The notes under the pieces were generated by a model. It saw only the letters and a list, made by a program, of their open reading frames with translations, was not told the DNA's origin and did no database searches. DNA of 64,000 bases, from positions 62,001 through 126,000 of the forward strand of contig JAAFJY010000020.1 of the NCBI GenBank assembly GCA_013299105.1. The letters are read 5' to 3'. Position numbers and translations under genes: made by a program. Every line of letters begins with the position of its first letter. Within the stretch, counting starts at the first letter, position 1. Positions 1 through 7,966 of this stretch are shown piece by piece. Origin of the DNA: Chitinophagales bacterium (lineage in GTDB: Bacteria > Bacteroidota > Bacteroidia > Chitinophagales > Saprospiraceae).

Positions 1-2983
1 CTTCGAGCTCTTCGGGTTTAAACAAATCATCACGGGTAGCTTTGGCAAAATCAGCGTATTTGGGGTAGCGGTCGCGCATCGCCAGCCATTGTTTGATCAG
101 GTCGTCTCGGCTGTGGAGTACATAGGGTCGTCTTTTGCCGTCGGCACCAAAGTTGTGGTGAAAAAGTACCGGATCAAGGTTGCCATTGGCATCAAAATCC
201 TTGGCAATAACTTGAATGGGTTCCTTTTCGCTGGTTTTGTACAGGGTGTTTTCCCCAAAATTACCCGCGATATAGTCGATGTCGCCGTCTTCGTCGAAGT
301 CGCCGCCGAGTAGGCTGTTCCACCAGCCAGTGTAAGCTTCGATGCCCGTTTTTTCCTGCTTGACCAACTTGCCTTTTTTGTTTTTCAGCAGGGTGATCGG
401 CATCCAATCTCCGCAGAGCAGCAGGTCCATCCAGCCATCTTGGTCCACATCGGTCCAAAGGGCATCGCTCACCAGGCCGATGTTGTTCAAATCAGGCGCA
501 ATTTTGGCCGTCACATCTTCAAAACGGGGCTGATTTTTGTTACTACTGACATTTCTGAGGATTTTACCGGAGGCGGGCAAAGGATAATTTCGAGGTAAAA
601 CCCTGGCCCCAATGAACAAGTCAATGTCGCCATCGCGGTCGAAATCGCAGCCTTTGACGCTGCTGGTGCTGCTGGTATCTTTGGGCAAAGCTTCCAGGGC
701 CAGTTTGAATTGACCACGCCCTTCATTGGTGTAAAAACGGTCTTGGTAAAAATCCTGCTGCGATTTGAAAATGTAACCACCGACCGCTACATACAAGTCT
801 TTGTCGCCATCGCCATCAGCGTCAAAAAACAAGGCGCTTTGTTCTTCGCTTTGCTTGTACCCAGACTGGGACAAGGTTGCTCCCGGCTTGAACCGTCCAT
901 TGTCTTGTTGCAACCAAATGGTACCAGGTTTTTCAAAAGAACCACTTACGTAAACGTCGTCATCGGTATCGCCGTCCACATCCGCCACCGCCAAGGCAGG
1001 GCCTGCTTGGCTGAACTTGCGCGGCAAGGTGCGCTGCACATTGAAGTCGATGAAGTCTATTTCCTTGGTATCGGGGTTCAAGTCGAGGCTAGTACCGAGG
1101 TTTTCGAGCAAGGGTTTTTCCACGCTGAACACATATATATAGGTACCCTTGGCTTGTTTTTGCTTCAAAGTCAGGACCTGATCGGTTTTCACTTTTTTCA
1201 AAACCTGGGTCTGGTCATTCGGCCAAACCACCCGAATCGAGTCAATCATGGCTGTTTTTCCTAAACCAATGTGCAAAACGGGCTCCACCGAAGACAAATA
1301 GCCGCGTATCGGGGTTTGTTCATAATACTGGGTTTTGCCCCCAGCGGACACCCATACCTTGGCCCCAAAACCCTTGGAGTTGCCTTTTTCACCCTCAAAA
1401 GCCAGGCGCAGGTAATGGGGCTTTTCCTTTTGCTGGTTCAGGGTGTTTTCATATACAAAGGCGGTTTCGTTGATGTTGTTGACGATGTAATCCAGGTCGC
1501 CGTCGCCATCCAGGTCAGCGTGAGCGGCTCCATTGGAAAAGGAGGTCTGGTTCAAACCCCAATTGGCGGTCATGTCTTGAAAATGCAAGCCACCCAGGTT
1601 TTGATAGGCAAAATTGGGGATTTTCACTGCGGGGATCATGCCCAAAAGCTCCATTTTGTTGGTGCGCATCAGGTTAGTATTGGCCCGGAACATGCCAAAA
1701 TCCTGGTCGCTTACGTCTTTTGGAAAGCCATTGGTGATCAGCAAATCTCGCCAGCCGTCGTTGTTTACATCAATCATCAGGGGCGACCAACTCCAGTCCG
1801 TGGCTTGCAAACCCGTCATGCAAGCCACTTCGCTGAAGGCCGCCGCCGAGGTGTCCAAGCCCCGAAAGCCATTGCTCACTTGTAAGGTGTTGCGTACATA
1901 TTGAAACTGGTAGCCGTAGCGCTCATTGTTGATGTATTTTTGGTAAGCATTGGCCGAGATCATCTGTTTTTTGCGCTCGTTACTGTAGGGCAACATGTCG
2001 AGGGCGTAAAGGTCGGCCCAGCCGTCGTTGTTCAGGTCGCCAACGTCATTGCCCATCGCGGAGTGGCTGGTGTGCTTGAAAAAATGCTTGGCGTAGTCTT
2101 TAAAAGTTCCGTTTTGCTGGTTGAGGTACAGGAAATCGTTCGACAAATAGTCGTTGGTCACATAAATATCGGCCCAGCCATCTTGGTTGATGTCGTTCAC
2201 GGCGAGCCCCAGTCCGTAGCCTTCCATCTTGATGCCCGCCACTTGGTTGACTAGGGTATAATGTGGCAATCCATCCGCACCCAAGCCATCGTTGCGGTAC
2301 AAGCGGTCGTTGTTTTTGGCCGAGCCGTCGCTGACTTTGTCGCGAAATTGATTGGGAAAAAAGATTTCGACCTCATTGGTTAGCACGTACAAGTCGAGGT
2401 CCTGGTCTTTGTCATAGTCAAAAAACGCCGCGTGGGTAGAATAACCTGTGTCGGCAACGCCGCAAGTTTGGGCCAGGTTTTTGAAGATCGGCACTCCATT
2501 TTGATCTAGACCCTGGTTGATGTAGAGTAAATTGGCCCGTTTTTCAGGAACGAGGTCCATGTTGGCACACACGTAGATGTCGTCGCGGCCATCGCCATTC
2601 ACATCAGCCACCGCAGCGCCCGAACACCACTGCCCCGGAGCAGTAATGCCCGCTATTTTGGAAACGTCTTTGAATTGAAAATCGCCTTGATTCAGGTACA
2701 AGGCGTTGTCCACCTGGTTGCCGCTGAAGAAAATATCGGGCTTATTGTCTTGGTTAAAATCGCCGATGGCCACGCCACCACCATTGTAAACATACTCAAA
2801 ATCGAGGATGTTGTAGCGGGCATCTTCTACAATGTTGTTGGCAAACTGGATCCCCGTTTGGCTGGGTTTTTTCAGCACAAAAAGGGTCTTATTGCCCCAT
2901 TTTTCGCAGGAACAGCAAAGGAATAGGCCCAAGATGGGCCAAGCCAGTATGAAAATCAGTTTTTTATACCCCAAAAGCCTCAT
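1..2983 (-). CDS. VCBS/FG-GAP repeat lipoprotein with ASPIC/UnbV domain (3' end cut by window)
   Basis: A continuous minus-strand frame runs from about 2983 off the left edge, so the C-terminus is missing; about 994 residues are visible. The N-terminus (MRLLGYKK, hydrophobic stretch, then CCSCEK) looks like a lipoprotein signal. The body carries many calcium-binding FG-GAP/VCBS blades with motifs such as DVNGDGRDD, DLNNDGWADL and DLDGDGDLDY. An ASPIC/UnbV domain follows around residues 530-620 (GAKVWV, GYLSSVEP, LHIGLG, VVWPN), then more blades. Family members are large outer-surface proteins of Bacteroidota, often near SusC/SusD genes. In-frame ATGs also exist at 3007 and 3013, but a TATCTTGC promoter-like box at 3018-3025 would start the transcript near 3010, which favours 2983. 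The exact role is unknown. Confidence 0.88.
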   Translation of the reverse strand, partial: MRLLGYKKLIFILAWPILGLFLCCSCEKWGNKTLFVLKKPSQTGIQFANNIVEDARYNILDFEYVYNGGGVAIGDFNQDNKPDIFFSGNQVDNALYLNQGDFQFKDVSKIAGITAPGQWCSGAAVADVNGDGRDDIYVCANMDLVPEKRANLLYINQGLDQNGVPIFKNLAQTCGVADTGYSTHAAFFDYDKDQDLDLYVLTNEVEIFFPNQFRDKVSDGSAKNNDRLYRNDGLGADGLPHYTLVNQVAGIKMEGYGLGLAVNDINQDGWADIYVTNDYLSNDFLYLNQQNGTFKDYAKHFFKHTSHSAMGNDVGDLNNDGWADLYALDMLPYSNERKKQMISANAYQKYINNERYGYQFQYVRNTLQVSNGFRGLDTSAAAFSEVACMTGLQATDWSWSPLMIDVNNDGWRDLLITNGFPKDVSDQDFGMFRANTNLMRTNKMELLGMIPAVKIPNFAYQNLGGLHFQDMTANWGLNQTSFSNGAAHADLDGDGDLDYIVNNINETAFVYENTLNQQKEKPHYLRLAFEGEKGNSKGFGAKVWVSAGGKTQYYEQTPIRGYLSSVEPVLHIGLGKTAMIDSIRVVWPNDQTQVLKKVKTDQVLTLKQKQAKGTYIYVFSVEKPLLENLGTSLDLNPDTKEIDFIDFNVQRTLPRKFSQAGPALAVADVDGDTDDDVYVSGSFEKPGTIWLQQDNGRFKPGATLSQSGYKQSEEQSALFFDADGDGDKDLYVAVGGYIFKSQQDFYQDRFYTNEGRGQFKLALEALPKDTSSTSSVKGCDFDRDGDIDLFIGARVLPRNYPLPASGKILRNVSSNKNQPRFEDVTAKIAPDLNNIGLVSDALWTDVDQDGWMDLLLCGDWMPITLLKNKKGKLVKQEKTGIEAYTGWWNSLLGGDFDEDGDIDYIAGNFGENTLYKTSEKEPIQVIAKDFDANGNLDPVLFHHNFGADGKRRPYVLHSRDDLIKQWLAMRDRYPKYADFAKATRDDLFKPEELE

Positions 2984-3017
2984 GTTTACCTGCACAGTTT
3001 TTTCCATAATCATGTGG

Positions 3018-3025
3018 GCAAGATA
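3018..3025 (-). promoter_or_regulatory. Putative -7 element of the VCBS lipoprotein gene
   Basis: The minus strand reads TATCTTGC, close to the Bacteroidota -7 consensus TANNTTTG. No clear -33 TTG is seen about 20 bases further upstream, so support is weak. It lies 35 bases before the preferred start codon at 2983. Confidence 0.3.
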
Positions 3026-3208
3026 GAAAGGTGGAGGAAAATTTGGGGTCTTTTTTTCGAGGAAATGATGTTTTGTCGAAAGAAATGAAACTTCTCAATT
3101 AAAGCGTTTTTCTAACATTCTCACACGAAGTCCATCTTCTAAACCTCTCAACTCCTCCACTTCTCAACTTTTCCCCCTAACTTGCCCCTCTGAAACCAAG
3201 CAACAAAA

Positions 3209-4060
3209 ATGGACGCTCCTACGCCAGTCATCGCTGAAATTTTTGCACAGGCTGAAGCCTACGCCGAAAAATCAGATGTTTACAACGCGGTGAAATTGTA
3301 CAAAAAGCTACTCAAGCTGGCTCCAGACTGGGCTTTACCCTGGGCTCGGCTGGCCAACATATACAAAGGTAGGGGCGAGTGGAAACCTGCGATGCACTAC
3401 GCTAAACATGCAGTTTCACTGGACCCCACCCAACCCGATTGGTGGTGGGACTTGAGCATTGCTGCTACGGCCCTGGGCAAAGGCCGACTGGCACGTTCCA
3501 TCTGGAGCAAATTTGCCCCGGCAGCCGATACCAAGAAAAAATTGATCTCCCTGCAACTGCAACACAGCGGCATTTTTGAAATGATCTGGGCCAAGCCCAT
3601 TGATCCCGTGCGGGCCCAAATCACCAGCATCCCCCACCCTGGCAGCGGACGGCATTTCATGGACATCGTTTTCCATGATCGCCATAAAATTGGCTACAAT
3701 GTGGCAATTAAAAAGCGCTTCCCGGTTTACGCCGAATTGGGGCTCGACAAGCCTTCTTTGTTCCAAACCTGGACTTGCTGGCTCGAAATGCCCGACAAAA
3801 AAGACGTCCTAACCCTCGAAAACTTGTGCCGCGACAATGCCCTGGGCTTTGAAGTATGGTCGAGTGCCCAGCGCAGCACCCTGCACCAATTTCGCGACGG
3901 CCTGCGGGAGTTTTACAGCGAAGACCTGGCTCCAGTAAGCGAACCCGAAGACCTGCAAGTGGCCTTGGCCGCCCGCCGCCCTGAGCACGTGGAGCAGGTT
4001 TTGCAAGCCTGGACCATCATTTCTTTGAAACAATACGCGGATTTACAGCGCGTAGGGTAG
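3209..4060 (+). CDS. Tetratricopeptide-repeat protein
   Basis: A protein of 283 residues with no signal peptide, so probably cytoplasmic. Residues about 10-110 form three TPR-like helical hairpins (NAVKLYKKLLKLAPDW, then PWARLANIYKGRGEW, then HAVSLDPTQPDWWWDLS), a fold used for protein-protein contacts. The second half (about 125-283) is not a recognised domain: it contains a beta-rich part (GSGRHFMDIVF, IGYNVAIKKRFPVY) and an acidic helical tail. The gene is divergent from the VCBS gene and 89 bases upstream of the nucleoside transporter, so co-transcription with the latter is possible but not shown. TAACTTGC at 3178-3185 may be a -7 element. The function is unknown. Confidence 0.78.
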   Translation: MDAPTPVIAEIFAQAEAYAEKSDVYNAVKLYKKLLKLAPDWALPWARLANIYKGRGEWKPAMHYAKHAVSLDPTQPDWWWDLSIAATALGKGRLARSIWSKFAPAADTKKKLISLQLQHSGIFEMIWAKPIDPVRAQITSIPHPGSGRHFMDIVFHDRHKIGYNVAIKKRFPVYAELGLDKPSLFQTWTCWLEMPDKKDVLTLENLCRDNALGFEVWSSAQRSTLHQFRDGLREFYSEDLAPVSEPEDLQVALAARRPEHVEQVLQAWTIISLKQYADLQRVG

Positions 4061-4149
4061 CCTTCATGCTATACCAAAAAAGATTGCGACAAAGGCAAAG
4101 TAGCCAAAAGCAACCCCACTAACCATTAACCATTAACAATTAACCATTA

Positions 4150-5319
4150 ATGCCGTCCAGCCTTTACCTGCGCCTTGCCGTTTTCCAGTTCATGCAGTTT
4201 TTCATTTGGGGTTCCTGGGCCATTACTACGGGTACTTATTTGAAACTCAACCTGGGTTTTAGCGGGCGCGAAGTGGGATTAGTATATGCTTGTACGGCCT
4301 TGGGGGCCATGATTTCACCTTTTTGGATGGGGCGCTTGGCCGATCAAAAGTTTCCGATTGCGCGTATTTTGGCTTGCTTGCACTTCATTGGGGGCTTGCT
4401 GATGTTTTTTATTTCTACCCGCACTGAGTTTGGGGAATTTTACCCTTTGTTTATCCTTTATACTTTGTGTTACATGCCCACCTTTGCGTTGTCCACCTCA
4501 CTGACTTTTCAGTTGGTAGAAAGCCCGGCCAAACAGTACCCTTTGTTGCGACTTTGGGGCACCATCGGTTGGATCGCAACCAGTGTGGTGTTGGGATATT
4601 TCAGTTTGGAAACCACAGTTTTGCCTTTGCGCTTTTCGGCGACGGCTTCTTTGCTGCAAGCGGCTTACGTGTTGACTTTGCCGATCACCACCCTCAACAA
4701 GGACAAAGAGCAAAGCAGCATTTGGCAGGTGGGTGCGAACCTGATCCGCGACCGCAATTTTTTCATCCTGCTCATTGCCATCAGCATTGCCTGCATTCCA
4801 AACGCGTTTTACTACAGTTTTGTCACTACTTTTCTGGAAGATCGGGGCTTTGCTTACCCAGCCTGGCTGATGTCGTTAGGGCAGTTGACCGAGATTCTTT
4901 TCATGGCCGCTATGCCCTGGGTGCGCATCAACTGGGGCTTGCGCATCATGGTAGGTCTGGGCCTGGTTGCCTGGGGTGGGCGCTATTTGCTCATGGCTGC
5001 TGGCAACCCCGACCAGGGAGCCTGGATGGTGTATTTGGGCCTGGGTTTGCATGGTTTGGCTTTCACTTTCACCGCTTTAGCCGGTCAAATTTATGTGGAT
5101 GAAAAAGTGCCTCGACACTTGCGCAGTACCGCTCAAGGTTTCATCTCGATGATCACGGTAGGCATCGGTGCCTTTTTTGGATCCTTGATGGCGGGTGAAA
5201 TTGTAGATTGGTGTACCAAAGCAGGCGCTGTCAATTGGGAACAGGTGTGGATGGTGCCCGGTTGGATTGGGATATTTGGGGCGGTGTTTTTTGGGCTGTG
5301 TTTTAGAGTGCGTGGGTGA
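4150..5319 (+). CDS. MFS transporter, NupG-like nucleoside:H+ symporter family
   Basis: A membrane protein of 389 residues with about 12 hydrophobic segments. The N-terminus (RLAVFQFMQFFIWGSWAIT, then GLVYACTALGAMISPFWMGRLADQ) matches the nucleoside:proton symporter branch of the major facilitator superfamily (NupG/XapB), including the GRLADQ loop after the second helix. The expected reaction is proton-coupled nucleoside import across the inner membrane. The length fits the family (about 400). The start ATG follows a run of AACCATT-like repeats with no Shine-Dalgarno sequence, as is common in Bacteroidota. No nucleoside-catabolic genes lie nearby, so the substrate is inferred from family only. 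Confidence 0.85.
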   Translation: MPSSLYLRLAVFQFMQFFIWGSWAITTGTYLKLNLGFSGREVGLVYACTALGAMISPFWMGRLADQKFPIARILACLHFIGGLLMFFISTRTEFGEFYPLFILYTLCYMPTFALSTSLTFQLVESPAKQYPLLRLWGTIGWIATSVVLGYFSLETTVLPLRFSATASLLQAAYVLTLPITTLNKDKEQSSIWQVGANLIRDRNFFILLIAISIACIPNAFYYSFVTTFLEDRGFAYPAWLMSLGQLTEILFMAAMPWVRINWGLRIMVGLGLVAWGGRYLLMAAGNPDQGAWMVYLGLGLHGLAFTFTALAGQIYVDEKVPRHLRSTAQGFISMITVGIGAFFGSLMAGEIVDWCTKAGAVNWEQVWMVPGWIGIFGAVFFGLCFRVRG

Positions 5320-5370
5320 AATGTGCCAACTTTGTTTTGTCTAGCGTTAAAATATGGCTATTTTTGAGCG

Positions 5371-7158
5371 ATGGAAGTAAAATTCACCCCCGAACAAAAG
5401 ATCGTAAACGAGCTTTTTGGGCGGGAAATCAAGTACATTATTCCTGAATACCAACGTCCTTACTCTTGGGATTGCGAGGGGAAAAGTGACAAAAACAACC
5501 AGGTCAACCTCATGTGGGATGACCTGTATAACTTCTATTCTCATAGCCGAATTGAGACTTATTTTTTAGGCTCAATGGTGATGATTGGCAATGGAGCCCG
5601 AATTTATCGGGTAGTTGATGGCCAACAGCGATTGACTACCCTGGTTTTACTTTTTGCAGCCATCAAGTGCTTCATCAAAGCCATTCAGCCCATGCTTAAA
5701 GATGCTGGTTTATACGAATTCAGCAATAACGTGATCAACAATGTTGATGATCTGATCTTTGACCGAAAGCTCTTTGGCGTACAGACCATTGAAAAAAAAG
5801 TACGCATTGAGAATTTTGGAAGTTTCAATTACGATGATGTACTCAGTGCTGCGATTGAATGCCAGCATAACCAAATAAACGCTTCCAATGAGGACACCAA
5901 AAGTGAATATTTGGTGGTAGCAGGCAGGTATTTCAAAAACCGAGACTTTTTTGTGGAGCAGTTGCAAAAAAGCTTCCTTACTCAAGGAGAATTTACCCAA
6001 AAAGATGCGATTTCATTAAATGCCTTTTTTGATTTTATCAAAAACCGCGTTTCAATCGTCCGCATATTGAGCGACTCTTTTGATGTGGCTTTCCATATTT
6101 TTGAAATTTTAAACAATCGGGGCTTGCCTCTTTCCAACAAAGATTTATTTAGAAATTTCCTTTTGCGTGAGTTTGATCGACTTAATTCTGAAAAGGGCAG
6201 CGAAGCAAGCGAACCAAGCAAGAAATGGGCCTTTTTGGAAGAAAATTACGACTTGCGTGATGACTTTTTGTCGCGTTGGGTAGAAAGCAAAAATGCTCGG
6301 CAACAGCAGTACTCAGCTTACAATGATTTGCGTGAAATCTATGATCATCAGTACCAGGATACCCTACAGGGCTCAAAAGTGGAGCATTTTTATAAGGACA
6401 TTGAGCAAGACCTAAAACACTACACCAACATTGTCAACGCAACGGTAGCCGATGAGCGCTTGAGGGCAAAACTTTTGGTTCTGATTCACGCGGGAAACAA
6501 CCGCTATACCTTAAATTTTTTATTGGCGCTTTGGCGTCAAAAACGGGGATCGGAAGACGCAGAACTGATTGATTTGGTCAATGCTTACGAAATATTTATC
6601 CTCCATAAATTGCTTTTAGGAAGATTTAGCGCTGGCCCCATTTATGCAGCCATCAAACTGATTCAGGAAGGTCGCTATGCAGACGCAACCCAAGCGCTCG
6701 CTCCAGAGAGTCTAAAGATAGAATTGCTAGAAAAAATAAAAACTGGCAAGCTGGACAATGACGCTGGCAAGTTATTGATCAGTAAATGGATATGGTTACA
6801 AGAAGGATTTCAAGACGACGTAATAGAACAAACGCTGCTTTTTGAAAAAGCTACACTCGAACACATTCTGCCCCAAGTGCCCGTACCGGGGAGTAATTGG
6901 TTGTCAGAGTTCTCAGGTTCTTTTAGGCAAAGCTTTACACAACGACTAGGAAATATGACCTTGCTAACGACCAGGAGTAATTCCGCTGCCAGAAATTACG
7001 ATTTTGCCCGCAAAAAAGGGATTTATGCAAAATCGAAGTTGAAAACCACCTTAAAACTTGCACAGCAAGATTCAATCACTGAAGCCTTTCTGGAAAACCG
7101 TCACCGTAAGATATGCAATGATATTTTCCGGGATTTGCAGCTGGATTTGCATACTTAG
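5371..7158 (+). CDS. DUF262/DUF1524 (GmrSD-like) nuclease family protein
   Basis: A protein of 595 residues. The N-terminal DUF262 (ParB/Srx-like) domain has IPEYQRPYSW at 24-33, LGSMV at 66-70 and the diagnostic DGQQRLTT at 83-90, with NNRG near 248. The C-terminal DUF1524 HNH-type nuclease domain has LEHILPQ near 496-502, LGNMTLL near 526 and a downstream N..ARNYDFARKKGIY segment. These two domains together form the single-chain version of GmrSD, a type IV enzyme that cuts modified phage DNA; related architectures occur in BrxU and SspE. In the family the DGQQR site binds or hydrolyses NTP and the H-N residues form the nuclease centre. Composition is somewhat more AT-rich than neighbouring genes, fitting transfer. 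It stands alone, with no methylase or other defence gene beside it. The antiphage role is inferred. Confidence 0.87.
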   Translation: MEVKFTPEQKIVNELFGREIKYIIPEYQRPYSWDCEGKSDKNNQVNLMWDDLYNFYSHSRIETYFLGSMVMIGNGARIYRVVDGQQRLTTLVLLFAAIKCFIKAIQPMLKDAGLYEFSNNVINNVDDLIFDRKLFGVQTIEKKVRIENFGSFNYDDVLSAAIECQHNQINASNEDTKSEYLVVAGRYFKNRDFFVEQLQKSFLTQGEFTQKDAISLNAFFDFIKNRVSIVRILSDSFDVAFHIFEILNNRGLPLSNKDLFRNFLLREFDRLNSEKGSEASEPSKKWAFLEENYDLRDDFLSRWVESKNARQQQYSAYNDLREIYDHQYQDTLQGSKVEHFYKDIEQDLKHYTNIVNATVADERLRAKLLVLIHAGNNRYTLNFLLALWRQKRGSEDAELIDLVNAYEIFILHKLLLGRFSAGPIYAAIKLIQEGRYADATQALAPESLKIELLEKIKTGKLDNDAGKLLISKWIWLQEGFQDDVIEQTLLFEKATLEHILPQVPVPGSNWLSEFSGSFRQSFTQRLGNMTLLTTRSNSAARNYDFARKKGIYAKSKLKTTLKLAQQDSITEAFLENRHRKICNDIFRDLQLDLHT

Positions 7159-7163
7159 TAATG

Positions 7164-7288
7164 GAGCTAAAATAAACCCCTCCAATTTGTTTTTGAGGTT
7201 TAGCAAAAAAAGAACACAACTTCCTTTCATCCAGTTGTTTTTCTTTTTTCACTAAACCCAAATTGGATAGCTTTATTTTTAAACGCTC
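7164..7288. repeat. 125-bp palindromic repeat, family 1, copy 1
   Basis: A near full-length palindrome. Its outer ends are GAGCTAAAATAA and, inverted, GAGCGTTTAAAAATAA. The core has arms TTTAG-N2-AAAAAAGAA-N2-CAACT around a loop TCCTTTCATCC. It lies 6 bases after the DUF262 stop, between convergent genes. Sister copies are at 11471-11594, 17600-17722 and 61562-61685. The inner arm pairs as CCAATTTG in this copy but differs in the others with pairing largely kept, so the fold seems conserved. It could be a MITE-like element or act as a bidirectional terminator. Confidence 0.85.
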
Positions 7289-7295
7289 ACTTAGC

Positions 7296-7880
7296 TCACC
7301 CCTCCCGATTCCACTCCTCAGCCGCAGCTTCCAATTCCGCATAAAAATCCTCGCCATACTTGCGAATCAGTGCCTCTTTCAAAAACTGATAGACGGGTAA
7401 TTTTTCCTTTTTGCCCAAGGTACATGCAGGCGAGCAGATGTGCCAACGCTCGTAATTCAAAGCCTCGAAACCACTCACTTGCTGGTTGACCCTGATCGGG
7501 TACAAATGACAGGAAATGGGTTTGCGAAAATCGGTAGCTCCTGCTTTCCAAGCTTGTTCGATGCCGCATTGGGCAATACCATTGGGGTCGTAAGTCATGT
7601 AAGCGCAGGGGCCGTTATTGACCAGAGGGGTGGCGTAGTCTCCATCTGCTTCATCCAAAACCAGGTAAGCACCTTCTTTTTCGATCACCGCTTGGCCTTC
7701 CGGGGTCAAAAAGGGCTTCACTTCTGGGTAAATACGGATCAAAGTCGCCAACTCAGCTTTTTCCAGGGGTGCGCCCAAGTCACCTTCCCAGCAGCAAGCT
7801 CCTTTGCAAGCATTGAGGTCGCAAAGAAAGTGTTCGCTAACGATGTCGTCGCTGATGAGTTTGTCTTGTACGATGATCAT
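7296..7880 (-). CDS. DUF3109 family cysteine-cluster protein
   Basis: A protein of 194 residues that matches DUF3109, a conserved Bacteroidota family related to YkgJ-type zinc/iron-chelating proteins. Cysteines are grouped: C20, C25, C29 and C30 (CDLNACKGACCWEG), then QCGIEQAW, ISCHLYPIR and HICSPACTLG, which together could hold a metal or Fe-S cluster. It is predicted to be cytoplasmic, with no signal peptide. It lies downstream of sucA on the same strand, separated by a hairpin at 7909-7946, so it may have its own promoter or depend on readthrough. The biochemical role is unknown. Confidence 0.87.
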   Translation of the reverse strand: MIIVQDKLISDDIVSEHFLCDLNACKGACCWEGDLGAPLEKAELATLIRIYPEVKPFLTPEGQAVIEKEGAYLVLDEADGDYATPLVNNGPCAYMTYDPNGIAQCGIEQAWKAGATDFRKPISCHLYPIRVNQQVSGFEALNYERWHICSPACTLGKKEKLPVYQFLKEALIRKYGEDFYAELEAAAEEWNREG

Positions 7881-7908
7881 GATTCTTTCTATTGAGTCTA
7901 TCCGATTG

Positions 7909-7946
7909 AAAAAGCGCCACCCCGAATCGAGTCAGAGCGGCGCTTT
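7909..7946 (-). terminator. Rho-independent terminator after sucA
   Basis: On the minus strand, AAAGCGCC pairs with GGCGCTTT across a loop of about 20 bases and is followed by a short T-run. It begins 21 bases after the sucA stop codon. Confidence 0.65.
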
Positions 7947-7966
7947 CGTCGTTTATCCTTTTGTAA

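Noticed and set aside
1551-1562. GGTTCAAACCCC resembling a tRNA T-arm
   Set aside because: It lies within the VCBS coding frame and no cloverleaf or acceptor stem can be built around it.
710-2254. Several plus-strand ORFs of 117-204 residues in the first 3 kb
   Set aside because: All lie antisense to one continuous VCBS-repeat reading frame on the minus strand that runs off the left edge.
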